A stretch of DNA of 64,000 nucleotides from NCBI GenBank assembly GCA_036245525.1, contig BTPG01000004.1, positions 48,204,323 through 48,268,322 of the forward strand, given 5' to 3'. This document shows, one piece after another, positions 22,557 to 32,465 of this stretch; position 1 is the stretch's first letter; every line of letters starts with the position of its first letter. The stretch is from Semisulcospira habei. Lineage: Eukaryota; Mollusca; Gastropoda; Semisulcospiridae. The notes beneath the pieces were generated by a model. The model made no database searches. It was not told the origin of the DNA and saw nothing but the letters and a program-made list of their open reading frames with translations. The position numbers were made by a program, and so were the translations under genes.

Positions 22557-22720
22557 GAAGTCCCGATCCCTTTTAAAATAGCATAGCATAGCAGCAAAAA
22601 CAACCCCATTCGACTCACAGCAGCCGGAGAGAGAGGACAGTGCGTCACTCACGCTACAAGCCAAGCCAAGCTACAAGTCACAGTGCGCCGTGGACGGTTC
22701 ACCGCACAGCGCACCACGCC

Positions 22721-23959
22721 ATGCCTTCGAACAAGCAGAACGCCGCCCTTTTAAGGGCGAATAGACGACGCACCAACCAGCAACAGGTCGAAGAGTATTT
22801 GGCCCTCCACCCTGAACTACAACAACAGCCTACGCCCCGCACCAGAAACCAAGCAAGACGGCAACACCAACCCATGTCGCCACCGATACGCCACCCAACG
22901 ACACAGCCTGAAACTCCCCAGGCGCCACCGAAAAACTACGTAGAGGAAGCGATGCGACGGAATCCACCGCCAATGCCACCACCAGGGATGTTCCCTGAGA
23001 TGGAGGCATTCATAGTGAAGAGCGGATGGTACACCGGCCCATCAACGAACCATTCAACCACCGCACAACCTCCACCGCCACCGGTGGACGAAGAAGAAGA
23101 AATTATCGACATCGAAGGAGAGGAAGAACAGGACGACAAGTCGGAGCGGTCTTCGGAGCCGGACGCCCCGTCCTCCCCACCGCCGGTCGACATTCCCGAA
23201 TTACTCACTCGGGACCGGCCGGCAACGCTTGAGGAGGAGGGTTTCCGGCTCCGGGAAATTACCTTCGACGACCTAGTTCTTCTGCTACAAGACGCCACAC
23301 CAGCCCTACTGTCCACCAAGGGTGACTGCTACCAACGATCTCTAGTCACCGCCAGGTGGCTAGTCCACTCTGGAGCGATTAGAGACCTCCAAGCCCCCGC
23401 GACTAAAGACACAGCCGCCCAAGCGACAAGACAAACAACCAACGGGGAAAGCCAGACGGCAACTGCCGCCCCCAGCACAGCCACGAAAGAAACAAGTCAC
23501 CGCCCAGTCACCACGGAACACAGAGGCTGCGGAACGGACGCTCCACCACTTCAGACCCCAGCCTGCGAAAACAAGGGAACAGCACCAGACCCAACACAGC
23601 AAGAGGCCAACACCACCGCACAACCACCACCGACCAACAAGCCAACCACCGGCCCACGGAAGCGCCAGAGACCACCAAAGCGCTTCCGTGACACGAAACG
23701 CCAGCCACTACTCCCCACGCCGCCACCTCACCTCCGGCTGCCACCTCAGCACCGCCACCCACCACGCCCGTTCCAGCGCCCGACCCCCAGGCCGAGGCTC
23801 CACTGGCCACCACCACCACCACCTCAACTCCCCAGGCCACACCTCAGCCAGCAACGGTTCTTCCGGCCACCACCACCCCCGCCACCACCACCCCCGCCAC
23901 CACTCATCCAACAACTGCTAGAGTGGTTGGCGTACCAACACCCCCCAGCCTGGCACTAA
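22721..23959 (+). CDS. proline-rich protein of the companion retroelement, 412 aa, function unknown
   Basis: Start chosen at ATG 22721 (CACGCCATGCC). The same frame is open upstream to 22640, but that stretch is probably leader. Residues 1-85 are Q/R/P-rich (QQQVEEYLALHPELQQQ). At 121-139 is an acidic stretch with EEIIDIEGEEE, resembling a SUMO-interaction motif. Residues 171-223 look folded (FRLREITFDDLVLLLQDATP...LVTARWLVHSGAIRDL). A Thr/Gln/Ala-rich linker spans 224-305. Residues 311-395 are Pro/Arg/His-rich and strongly basic, suited to RNA binding. The end is LLEWLAYQHPPAWH. The block from 208 on and the C-terminus recur in copies A and C, and the frame stays open in A and B, so the protein appears selected. 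A gag-like RNA-packaging role is inference. It has no zinc knuckle, RT or protease. Confidence 0.65.
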   Translation: MPSNKQNAALLRANRRRTNQQQVEEYLALHPELQQQPTPRTRNQARRQHQPMSPPIRHPTTQPETPQAPPKNYVEEAMRRNPPPMPPPGMFPEMEAFIVKSGWYTGPSTNHSTTAQPPPPPVDEEEEIIDIEGEEEQDDKSERSSEPDAPSSPPPVDIPELLTRDRPATLEEEGFRLREITFDDLVLLLQDATPALLSTKGDCYQRSLVTARWLVHSGAIRDLQAPATKDTAAQATRQTTNGESQTATAAPSTATKETSHRPVTTEHRGCGTDAPPLQTPACENKGTAPDPTQQEANTTAQPPPTNKPTTGPRKRQRPPKRFRDTKRQPLLPTPPPHLRLPPQHRHPPRPFQRPTPRPRLHWPPPPPPQLPRPHLSQQRFFRPPPPPPPPPPPPLIQQLLEWLAYQHPPAWH

Positions 23960-24116
23960 GCAACGGACCCCCGGCCACACCACCCGCCTCCTCCACCACC
24001 AACCACCCGGCCCCGGCACTACCACCAGCCGGCTGCGCGACGGAGCGGCAGACAGCGAGACAGCCCGCCCCCCCCCCCCCCCCAAACTCCCCTGGCCCAT
24101 TACCCCTGGACGAAAT

Positions 24117-24128
24117 CAGCGAGAGCTG
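24117..24128 (+). other. 3'-end hairpin with GNRA tetraloop (copy B)
   Basis: CAGC-GAGA-GCTG: the stem is unchanged while the loop changed GAAA to GAGA, still a GNRA loop. Confidence 0.6.
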
Positions 24129-24178
24129 GAAGTCCCTATCCCTTTTTAACATCATCATTATCATCATCAAAAACAACC

Positions 24179-24494
24179 GGAGTCCGAAATAGCTCAGGCG
24201 GTTAAACGTCAGAGCAGAAGAGCGAAGGGAATCGCCGGGTCGTGGGTTCGAATCCCGTCCCGGCCCCGGTAGCTGGACTCACAATCCAGGGAAAAAAAAC
24301 GGATTTGTTCAATAGCATGTCCGTTGAAAGGTCCTGGTAAATCAAAGTGGCACAGTTGGAGTGCGCCTGAGTTGATCAGTGTTCAGGTCGTACTCCATAG
24401 GCAATAGATTAACCCGCCCGTCAGGGCCGTCTATGATCACCTCGGTGCTGTGGACGTTAAACCCGAACTAACCAACCAACCCAAAAAAAAAAAA
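24179..24494 (+). mobile_element. tRNA-derived SINE
   Basis: The tRNA-like head has A-box TAGCTCAGGCGG (about 24190) and B-box GGGTTCGAATCCC (about 24244). A body without ORF follows, then the tail CTCGGTGCTGTGGACGTTAAACCC...AACCAACCAACCC plus A13. The GACGTTAAACC tail is common in molluscan SINEs. It stands immediately after AAAAACAACC (24169-24178). A matching downstream duplicate is only weak (AAAAACAGAC at about 24490). Confidence 0.82.
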
Positions 24495-24495
24495 A

Positions 24496-25090
24496 CAGAC
24501 GAAGAGTACCTCAACGGACCCAGCGCCGCATGAAACCGACACCACTCCACGCCAACCAGCCAACAGACCAGCCAGCGACACACGCCCACCAGCCAACGAA
24601 CCAGCCACCGGCCGACGGCAGCGCAACAGACCACCGAAAAGCTTTCGGAACCCAAAACCACCACTACTCACCACGCCGCCACCTCATCTCCGCCTGCCAC
24701 CCCAACATCGCCACCCACCCCGCCCATTCCAACGACCGACCCCCAAGCCGAGGCTCCACTGGCCACCAACACCACCACCCCAACTCCCCAGGCCATACCA
24801 CAACCAGCGACGGTTTCTCCGGCTGCCACCACCCCCGCCACCACTCATTCAATAACTGCTCGAGTGGTTGGCGTTCCAACACCCCCCAGCCTGGCACTGA
24901 AGCAACGGTCCCCCGGCCACACCACCCGCCTCCTCCACCATCAACCACCCGGCCCCGGCAATAACATCAGCCGCTGAGCGACGGAGCGACAGACAGACAG
25001 AGAGACGACCCCCCCCCCCCTCCCCTGGCCCACCCCCCCCCTGGACGAAATCAGCGAGAGCTGGAAGTCCCTATCCCTTTCCAAAAAAGC
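24496..25090 (+). mobile_element. companion retroelement copy C, 5'-truncated and decayed
   Basis: Homology to copies A and B begins near 24560 (CCACCGGCCGACGGCAGCGC...) and runs through the ORF end and the shared 3' region (CTGGACGAAATCAGCGAGAGCTGG) to about 25085. In the protein frame, LIQ is followed by TAA (24854-24856), then LLEWLAFQHPPAWH and the normal stop, so the coding part is a pseudogene. The AAAAACAACC motif is not present after this copy. Confidence 0.7.
25052..25063 (+). other. 3'-end hairpin with GNRA tetraloop (copy C)
   Basis: CAGC-GAGA-GCTG, identical to copy B. Confidence 0.6.
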
Positions 25091-26056
<966 letters not shown>

Positions 26057-26182
26057 ACTGAGAACATGCTGAGAGTTCGTTGACGTACTTAGCTTGTCAG
26101 TTCAGTGTAGCACACCTGGCAACACACGCATAGTCATTACTACGATCATATCAACTAGGGTTTCGCTGGATACTGTGGTAGG

Positions 26183-26707
26183 TGTTGCACTACTGACGCG
26201 TGCCTCCACATCTGGCAACCGGATGTAGTTTCCGGTGACGTGCGATATGGCTAGCGTCTGTATGTAACTACCGGAATCGCCGGGCAGCCCTAATCAAGAT
26301 AACGGACCGGCCCTCCGGAAACTGTTACTATATGGGAAATGGGTGGCATCTAATTAACGCGACCGTCCGCACGCGGGGACGCCATAATCACGTAACGGGA
26401 CCGGCCCTAAACGAGGGGCGGGTCCTAAGTGGGAAGATGATTGATAAGGGTAAGGGTATATACATACTGGGGAACACACAACCAGACACACAGCGAGAGA
26501 GAGAGGGGAAACAACGAGAGGAGAGTGAGAGGAGAGTGAGAGAGAGATGGACGAAAGTAGAAGAGAGAGAGCAAATAGTGAGAGAACGACCGAATGGTAG
26601 TCTGTGGTTGGTCTTGCCCAACCCCAGACAATGCTCTTTAGACTGAAATAAACACGAGAGAAAACCATCACTGGACTTCAGTTGTTTTACGTGTCCATAG
26701 TGCAACA
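26183..26707 (+). repeat. 5' LTR
   Basis: Bounded by the perfect 8-bp inverted repeat TGTTGCAC...GTGCAACA. It contains TATATA (26457-26462) and AATAAA (26647-26652), the expected promoter and polyadenylation signals. A GA-rich tract in the R/U5 region accounts for most indels relative to the 3' LTR. Confidence 0.95.
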
Positions 26708-26722
26708 CGTAACAACCAATTT

Positions 26723-26734
26723 TGGTGCCGTGAC
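26723..26734 (+). promoter_or_regulatory. primer-binding site matching tRNA-His
   Basis: TGGTGCCGTGAC is the complement of the 3' end of animal tRNA-His (…GTCACGGCACCA), recalled from memory. The match ends after 12 bases. The site lies 15 bp inside the LTR boundary, farther than is common. Confidence 0.65.
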
Positions 26735-27105
26735 CAGGATGTCAGAACGGGTTTAGCAGAACCATCGCAGGATGTCAGAACGGGTTTAGCATAACCATCG
26801 CAGGATGTCAGAACGAGATGGAAGACAGAACAATCGCAGATTCCAGAACGAGATGGAAGACAGAACTATCGCAGAGGATGGCAGAACGACGCTACGTCAA
26901 AAGTACGACGACGCCGAGAACTGTGAAGACGCGACGAGAGGCAGACAGAAGATCGTGAAACGAGACTGAGAAGGAGCCGACCGCAGACGAAACGACCTCG
27001 GGCCACAACCACCGTCACCAACGCTGGACAAACAGGTGAGTGACCTTTTTGTGTCATCGCTACAGTTTTGAGTAAGGGCCAGTAATATTTGTAGCTGTAG
27101 TGAAA

Positions 27106-27447
27106 ATGGCAGAAGAAGATGTAGGAAGACCACACCCGCTTGACCCGGTGTTGGCCGCATTAATATGAGGTAGTCAGATAGAGAGGTTGTCATCCTTAGT
27201 TAATGTGCAACTCATTTCACAGCTGATCCCCACCTTCAATGGAGATCAGCAACAGTCTGCAAAAGAAGTGGATCACTCTAGTGATAGGGCGTGTTTTCGA
27301 TGCAGTCAACCACGTCACAAGGCACGCGATTGCAAGGCTAGGCGGATAAACGCAGTCGGTCAGCAAAAGTCGTCTTTGCCACAGCAAAGGTATCAACACG
27401 TGCGGTGTTGGCGATGCGGGGGTTACGGCCACCGACAAAGACTGTAG
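27106..27447 (+). pseudogene. gag remnant lacking the capsid domain
   Basis: Starts MAEEDVGRPHPLDPVLAALI, meets TGA at codon 21 (27166-27168), and continues in the same frame to LISQLIPTFNGDQQ, the usual start of the capsid region. It then jumps directly to a nucleocapsid with one CCHC knuckle (CFRCSQPRHKARDC) and a second that is frameshifted after CWRCGGYGH. About 114 codons replace the usual several hundred, so most of capsid has been deleted. Confidence 0.8.
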
Positions 27448-27540
27448 GGCTAGGATAGGACAGGAGCGACAGGGAAACTAGAACGTTCTGCACCACGAGA
27501 AGCCGGTGAGCAGAACGGGGGAAACAGTAGATCCTTTAGC

Positions 27541-28098
27541 ATCAACTTAGCGGGGAGTCCAAAATGCAAAGTCTTTAAGGTAGGAAGTCAAAAGTTTAGA
27601 AGTCTCATAGATACGAGGGCGGAAGTATCGTTGATTAGCAAGAAGGCGTATGAAAAATTGCAGAAGAAGCCAAGGCTAGAGAAAAGAAGTGTATCGCTAC
27701 AGTCAGTCAGTGGGGAAGCGCTAGTTGTGGGCAGTATAGAACTGGACTTCAAAATTGAAAAGCAGTCGTTCAAACATCGTTTTTATGTAGTGAAAGAGAT
27801 GAATAGAAATTTCATTTTGGGAAACGATTGGCTTGATAAGAACGGAGCACGCATCTATTTTGATTTGAGAAAGGTTAGGGTCGGGAATGCGTATGTACCT
27901 TACGAACAAGACATGCACATATCTTCGTTAGTCAGAGTACACAAGACGAGAGTATTGAAACCACATACAGCGGAGATTTGTCAGGTTAAAATAAAGAGTA
28001 CACAGTACTTCAATAAGGAAGAATGTTTAGAAGTCTCTGCGACAGATAGGGGGTTTGTTGCAGAAGAGCCAGGACTATCTGTGATGAGCGGGGTATAG
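27541..28098 (+). pseudogene. retroviral-type aspartic protease domain, active site altered
   Basis: The frame contains FRSLIDTRAEVSLIS, where the catalytic D-T-G is D-T-R (27610-27618, AGG for a glycine codon), and the flap-side FILGNDWLDKNGA. It ends at TAG 28096-28098, before RT. The changed glycine would be expected to abolish cleavage. Confidence 0.8.
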
Positions 28099-28201
28099 TG
28101 AGAAACAAAGGCAGGACATTTCCTTTGTTAGTTGTGAATCACACCAACAAAACGTTCAGGCTCAAAAGGGGAGGGCAAACAGCGTAAGTCAGGTAGAGTC
28201 A

Positions 28202-30027
28202 GTGTCTAACAGAACGGAAGAACGAGAAGTCGCTTCCATTGATCTGACAGAAATCGATGCGCCTGACGCAATCAGGTCCACAGTCACTAAACTGATATCG
28301 GAGCATTCCGATTTGTTCGCGAGTAGCGATCTGGACTTAGGGCGCACCAACACTGTCAAAATGAGCATAGACACTGGAGACCACGCTCCAATAAGGGTGA
28401 AACCTTACCGCGTTCCCTTGCAGGATAGAGAGATAGTAGACAAAGCAGTAGATGAGATGTTAGAGGCAGGGATCATCAGAAGATCAATGTCGCCATGGTC
28501 TTTCAGTTTAGTAGTAGTGACCAAAAAAGACGGTTCAAAGAGGTTGTGCGTTGACTTTCGAAAGCTAAACGAGATTACTAAGAAGTCGTCGTATCCACTT
28601 CCGCTCATAGACGATATTTTGTCCTTGCTGGGGAAGGCAAAATATTTCACAAGGTTAGATATGAAATCGGGATACTGGCAGGTAGAGATGGCGGATCAAG
28701 AGAGTAGTGAGAAAACGGCTTTCGCTTGTCACAAGGACTTTTTGAGTTCGCAGTCATGCCTTTTGGACTTTTCCAGGCACCCGGTGTGTTCATGCTGTTG
28801 ACGAACACAGTGTTGATGGGGTTGGAAGCATTTTGTTCGGCATATATGGATGATATTCTCATCTTTTCCGAAACCAAGGAACAGCATTATCAGCACATAG
28901 AGGAGGTGTTCGGTAGACTCAGACAACATAAACTCAAGTTGAAACTGAAGAAATGTCAGTTCTTCGCCGAGGAAACACAATACTTAGGGTTTGTGATAGG
29001 GAAGGAAGGAGTCAAACCAGACCCAGAAAAGGTGTCAGCAATTCGGACATTGCTGAATCCAACATGTATAAGGGAGTGTCGCAGTGTCATTGGAATGATG
29101 TCATACTATCGCAGGTTCATACCCAACTTTTCTGAGATAGCCGAACCCATCATCAACTTGACAAGGAAATTTGCCAGATTCAAATGGTCTGATCAGTGTC
29201 AACAGGCGTTTGATTTTCTCAAACAAAGTTTGTCAGTAGTTCCTTTGTTGGTATATCCGGACACGAGACGTCCATGTGTATTGTACACGGATGCTAGTGA
29301 CACATGTATCGGGGCGTGTCTGACGCAAGAAAGTGAGGACAGCACAGGACTCAAGACAGAAAAACCTATTTACTTTCTGTCCCATAGGTTGAGCCAGAGC
29401 CAGAAGAAGTGGTCTACCATAGAAAAGGAAGCATTTGCAATCCATTATGCATTACAGAAGCTAGACCACTATTTGCACAATGCGCAAGTCGTTGTTCGCA
29501 CAGATCACAAACCGTTGAGGTATCTGTTAGAGTCACCCATGCAGAATAAGAAGATTCAGATGTGGGCGCTAGGGATTGCAGGGTACAACTGCACTATAGA
29601 GTACATTCCAGGGCAGCAGAATGTGTTGGCTGATTTGTTGTCTAGAGTGCCACAAACAGACGGAAAGGAGTTAGCTTCAGAAGAGATGGAAGAAACAGTC
29701 ACAGAAGTGAGCGACAATGCGTTCCAGATAGGGGTGATTAATTCTAGTCAGTTTAGACCAAAGCAGTTTGCAAGTTGTCAGACGGATGATCCGAGAAAAA
29801 CTTTAGAAAAGGTAGAGGTGACAGGGTTCGATATGATCACGGAGCAAGACAAGGATCCAGACATTGTTAAGTTGAAAGATCAGCTACTGAACGAGGAAGC
29901 ACCGGCCAGTGTAAAAAGGAGGTATTTGTTCATAGAAGATGTCTTGTATTTCTTGTCGAATATTGACGACGATCCATTAGCCAGATTAGTGGTGCCATCC
30001 CATTTGGTGGGGCATGTCGTAAACTAG
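28202..30027 (+). pseudogene. Gypsy reverse transcriptase and RNase H, frameshifted
   Basis: The first frame (to about 28735) has SPWSFSLVVVTKKDGSKR, CVDFRKLNEIT and FTRLDMKSGYWQVEM. A one-base shift in CAAGGACTTTTTGAG leads to a second frame with FAVMPFGLFQAP, YMDDILIFS (catalytic), YLGFVIGKEGVKPDP and FIPNFSEIAEP. RNase H follows (VLYTDASDTCIGACL, EKEAFAIHYAL, RTDHKPLRYLL, NVLADLLSRVP). The frame ends at TAG 30025-30027, upstream of integrase. Catalytic aspartates are intact, but the frame is broken at both places. Confidence 0.92.
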
Positions 30028-31177
30028 TATCATGACGGAAATGGGCACATGGGCCTTGATAAGACTTACGACACCATCAAACAGAAGTATTTTTGGCCAA
30101 ACATGTACAGGGGGTTGAACGAATACATAGGCGGTTGCATTACCTGTCAGCAAAGGGTTTTGCAGAAACAGAAAGCCCCAGTGCAGGAAATGGACGTTCC
30201 TCCATATCCTTTTGCGAAGGTTAGTGTAGACATACAGGGTCCATTCCCTACTAGTCTGTCCGGGAACAAGTACATTTTAGGGTTTGTTTGCCATTACAGT
30301 GGATATCCAGAGTGCTTTCCAGCACCAGGTAAGTCGGCAGAAACTGTTGCTCAAATCTTGATGGATGAGATAATTCCTCGACACGGCTGTCCTTTGCAGG
30401 TGATTACTGATAATGGCACAGAAAACGTCAATCGGATCATGAGGGAGGTTCTCAGTGAACTAAACATAGATCATGTCTTGACGAGCTATTATCATCCACA
30501 GTCTAACGCTAAGCCGGTAGAAAGATTTCATCGTACCATGAATGATATCATGTCGAAGAAAATACGGGAAGATATCCAAACGTGGGATTTGCACATCAAT
30601 CATGCGTTGTCGGCATACAGGGTTAGCGTTTCAGAAACTGCGACTCAGTGCTCTCCGTTCTTTCTACTGTATAACAGAGATCCAGTGTTACCATTAGATA
30701 ACATACTGAGGCCTAGACGGAAATATGTCGGAGAGGACCTTCATAAGGTAGCCTTAGAACAACAGCACAAATTGTTCACCCAGGTGCACCAAAGGATAAA
30801 GAAATCACAGAAGCGGGGGGCTAAATATGCAAACCGACAGGTCAAAAGTGACAAAATCAAAGTCGGGGACCCAGTGTACTATAAAAAATAATCAAAGGAA
30901 AAACAAGCTAGACAGCAAATGGAAACCTTACTATAGAGTGGTCGAGCAAACAACCCCAGTAACGTACAGGATCAGGAACCAATTGACTGGTGAAGTAGTT
31001 AAAGTGCATGCAGAGCACATAAGACTCGCTAAATTAGATGAGTGGCCTAAACCCTCAGCGGAAACAATTAGGCCCCTCAGAAAGACTAATTATGCGATCG
31101 CACCGGAAGACAGCTCTTCCAGTGACAGCGATGATGTAGGCGACCTACCTTCAAGAGAAAAATGGATCAGCTTTTGA
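30028..31177 (+). pseudogene. Gypsy integrase with C-terminal GPY/F-like domain, frameshifted
   Basis: Continues in the same frame as RNase H after the TAG: an HHCC zinc region (H in YHDGNGHMG, CITCQQ), catalytic VSVDIQGPF (D), VITDNGTEN (D) and KPVERFHRTMND (E). A frameshift near 30885 separates the last part, KWKPYYRVVEQTTPVTYRI...HIRLAKLDEW, which corresponds to the GPY/F module. No chromodomain is seen. Confidence 0.9.
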
Positions 31178-31679
31178 AAAGACAGCGTAGGGAACGTGAG
31201 AACTCGTCTTCAGAAGACGACATACCTCTCATGGAGTTAGCAAAAAGGGTTAGACGCCAGAAGAGGAGACAAACAGTCAAAGCAGAATCGGCTGATGTTA
31301 GCTCGGGCGAAGGCACATCAGATAACTCTGATGATGATAGGATAAAGCATGTGGACACAATCCTGCCCAAGTCTAGGACTAAAGGGGTGAGGCGGTTATT
31401 AAAGGCTATAGGAGATCTACTTTAGGCTTCATTTAAAATGCAACTCTCAAGTGGTATTGAGAGAGGATCAACCAGGAAATCGTGCAGATAATGCAGTTTT
31501 GGGTGTATGAATATAGAACTACGGGTGTAAATGACATTTTGCAGACGTGCAAGATGAGGTTCGTCCTCTGTCTCATGATATTGGGTTTAGCAGATAGCGT
31601 TTATAATATATTAGTAATGGCAGTAATCATGTCAATTGTAGGCGAAATAGTGGGAGTAGCCCGATATTTTGTGTGTTAA
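31162..31679 (+). other. two small ORFs after pol in the Gypsy element
   Basis: 31162-31425 encodes 87 residues, charged and Ser-rich (RQRRERENSSSEDD...VRRQKRRQ), probably the displaced tail of pol. 31482-31679 encodes 65 hydrophobic residues (MRFVLCLMILGLADSVYNIL) with one or two possible membrane segments. The spacing is right for a third gene, but no envelope features (long ectodomain, cysteine pattern, cleavage site) are visible. Confidence 0.35.
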
Positions 31680-31805
31680 AAGCTGGCCCTTTATCGAGAC
31701 TTAGGCGAGGGCATAGTGGGGTCACTCGACCTACACTGGACCCGGGATCGGTGGCTACAACTGTGGCGGACGACAATGACGTCTACGGAGCAAGTGCCTC
31801 CGCAC

Positions 31806-32105
31806 GGATGAATAAGAATAAGAATAAGAATAAGAGTACTTTATTATCTTGAAAAGAGAAATTCGCTTGTGGTACATTTATCAGTAACAAATAGTACAAA
31901 CAAGACATAAAAACATTATAGCATAATTATGAACATTTTCTCCCTGCACTTGCACAGCTACAAATTCCAAATGGATATAAAGTAAACACTACAAAATCTT
32001 TACACATAACTCTTACACATCTCACACAAACATCTTTTATGGACTGAACTGATCGGCACTTATACATTCACACCCACCTCTACATATGCATACATAATAC
32101 GCGTG
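31806..32105 (-). mobile_element. LINE/SINE 3' end nested in the Gypsy element
   Basis: On the minus strand: ...CGAATTTCTC TTTTCAAGATAATAAAGTACTC followed by (TTATTC)4. The same type of end (GAATTTCCCC...AATAAAGTATTATTGTATTG) is at 62228-62310. The limits at the 32105 side are uncertain. Confidence 0.5.
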
Positions 32106-32456
32106 ATGGAAGACAGGGTGGAACTGAAGACGACATCGCCAGTCGTGAAATTCTACCCGGCCTTGAAATGAGGCGACCTATGAGGTGGATGAATTATGTT
32201 GGGACTGTGAGCGCAACGGTGCCCATGAGAGACGAACAATTTCAGTGTGGACAATGAACTTTTTCTCTTTTATTTTATGTTATATGTATTTGGATGGAAT
32301 AGTTGTTGTTATAATTGGAGAAGATATCACGCACCGATTTGAAATGTATTTTGATTGTGTAATGGTGTGTAATTATATTGTTATTATGTCCCGAAGTGTA
32401 AACCCCCTGAGCAAGAAAGAAAAATAATCCTGAATGGGATGTATATTTCTCGGGTT

Positions 32457-32465
32457 AGGGAGGAA
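32457..32465 (+). promoter_or_regulatory. polypurine tract
   Basis: AGGGAGGAA directly precedes the 3' LTR and is the expected plus-strand primer. Confidence 0.7.

Larger units (their letters stand above)
12859..22595 (+). mobile_element. autonomous-type LINE (I/Jockey superfamily with RNase H), full length, mutated
   Basis: About 9.7 kb: 5' UTR (12859-14025) with tandem monomers, a gag-like ORF1 with CCHC knuckles (14026-15896), ORF2 with apurinic endonuclease, RT, RNase H and a terminal CCHC-like motif (15898-20133), and a 2.46 kb GC-rich 3' UTR ending in the hairpin region and an (AGCAT)n-like tail. EN+RT+RNase H with a zinc-knuckle ORF1 fits the I superfamily (I, Nimb, Outcast, LOA). The exact clade needs a tree. 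Both ORFs carry frameshifts, one SINE is inserted in RNase H, and a catalytic residue is lost, so this copy is dead. It is flanked by AAAAACAACC at 12849-12858 and 22596-22605. Confidence 0.85.
20134..22595 (+). other. LINE 3' UTR, long and GC-rich, with internal duplications
   Basis: About 2.46 kb with C- and G-homopolymers. A 130-150 bp block is duplicated at 20877-21006 and 21029-21156. A GCACCCGCC...TAATAAAGA module recurs at about 20425-20465, 20760-20790 and 21490-21530. A GGAGGTTTAGCA...GCACTCC module recurs at 21285 and 22142. ORFs on either strand are compositional artefacts. The last ~90 bp match the 3' ends of the companion elements. Confidence 0.6.
22606..24168 (+). mobile_element. 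companion retroelement copy B, full length (~1.56 kb), no RT
   Basis: Begins CCATTCGACTCACAGCAGCC, carries one proline-rich ORF (22721-23959) and ends with the LINE-type 3' region and an (ATC)n tail. AAAAACAACC flanks it exactly on both sides (22596-22605, 24169-24178). It has no RT, endonuclease or LTR, so it would have to be moved in trans, presumably by the LINE with which it shares both ends. I know no named family with this structure. Confidence 0.72.

Noticed and set aside
24182..24260. A tRNA gene (A and B boxes present)
   Set aside because: The tRNA-like head continues into a SINE body and tail, and the acceptor stem and cloverleaf are not intact.
31482..31679. Envelope gene of the Gypsy element
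   Set aside because: Only 65 hydrophobic residues; no ectodomain or cleavage site, so not called an envelope.
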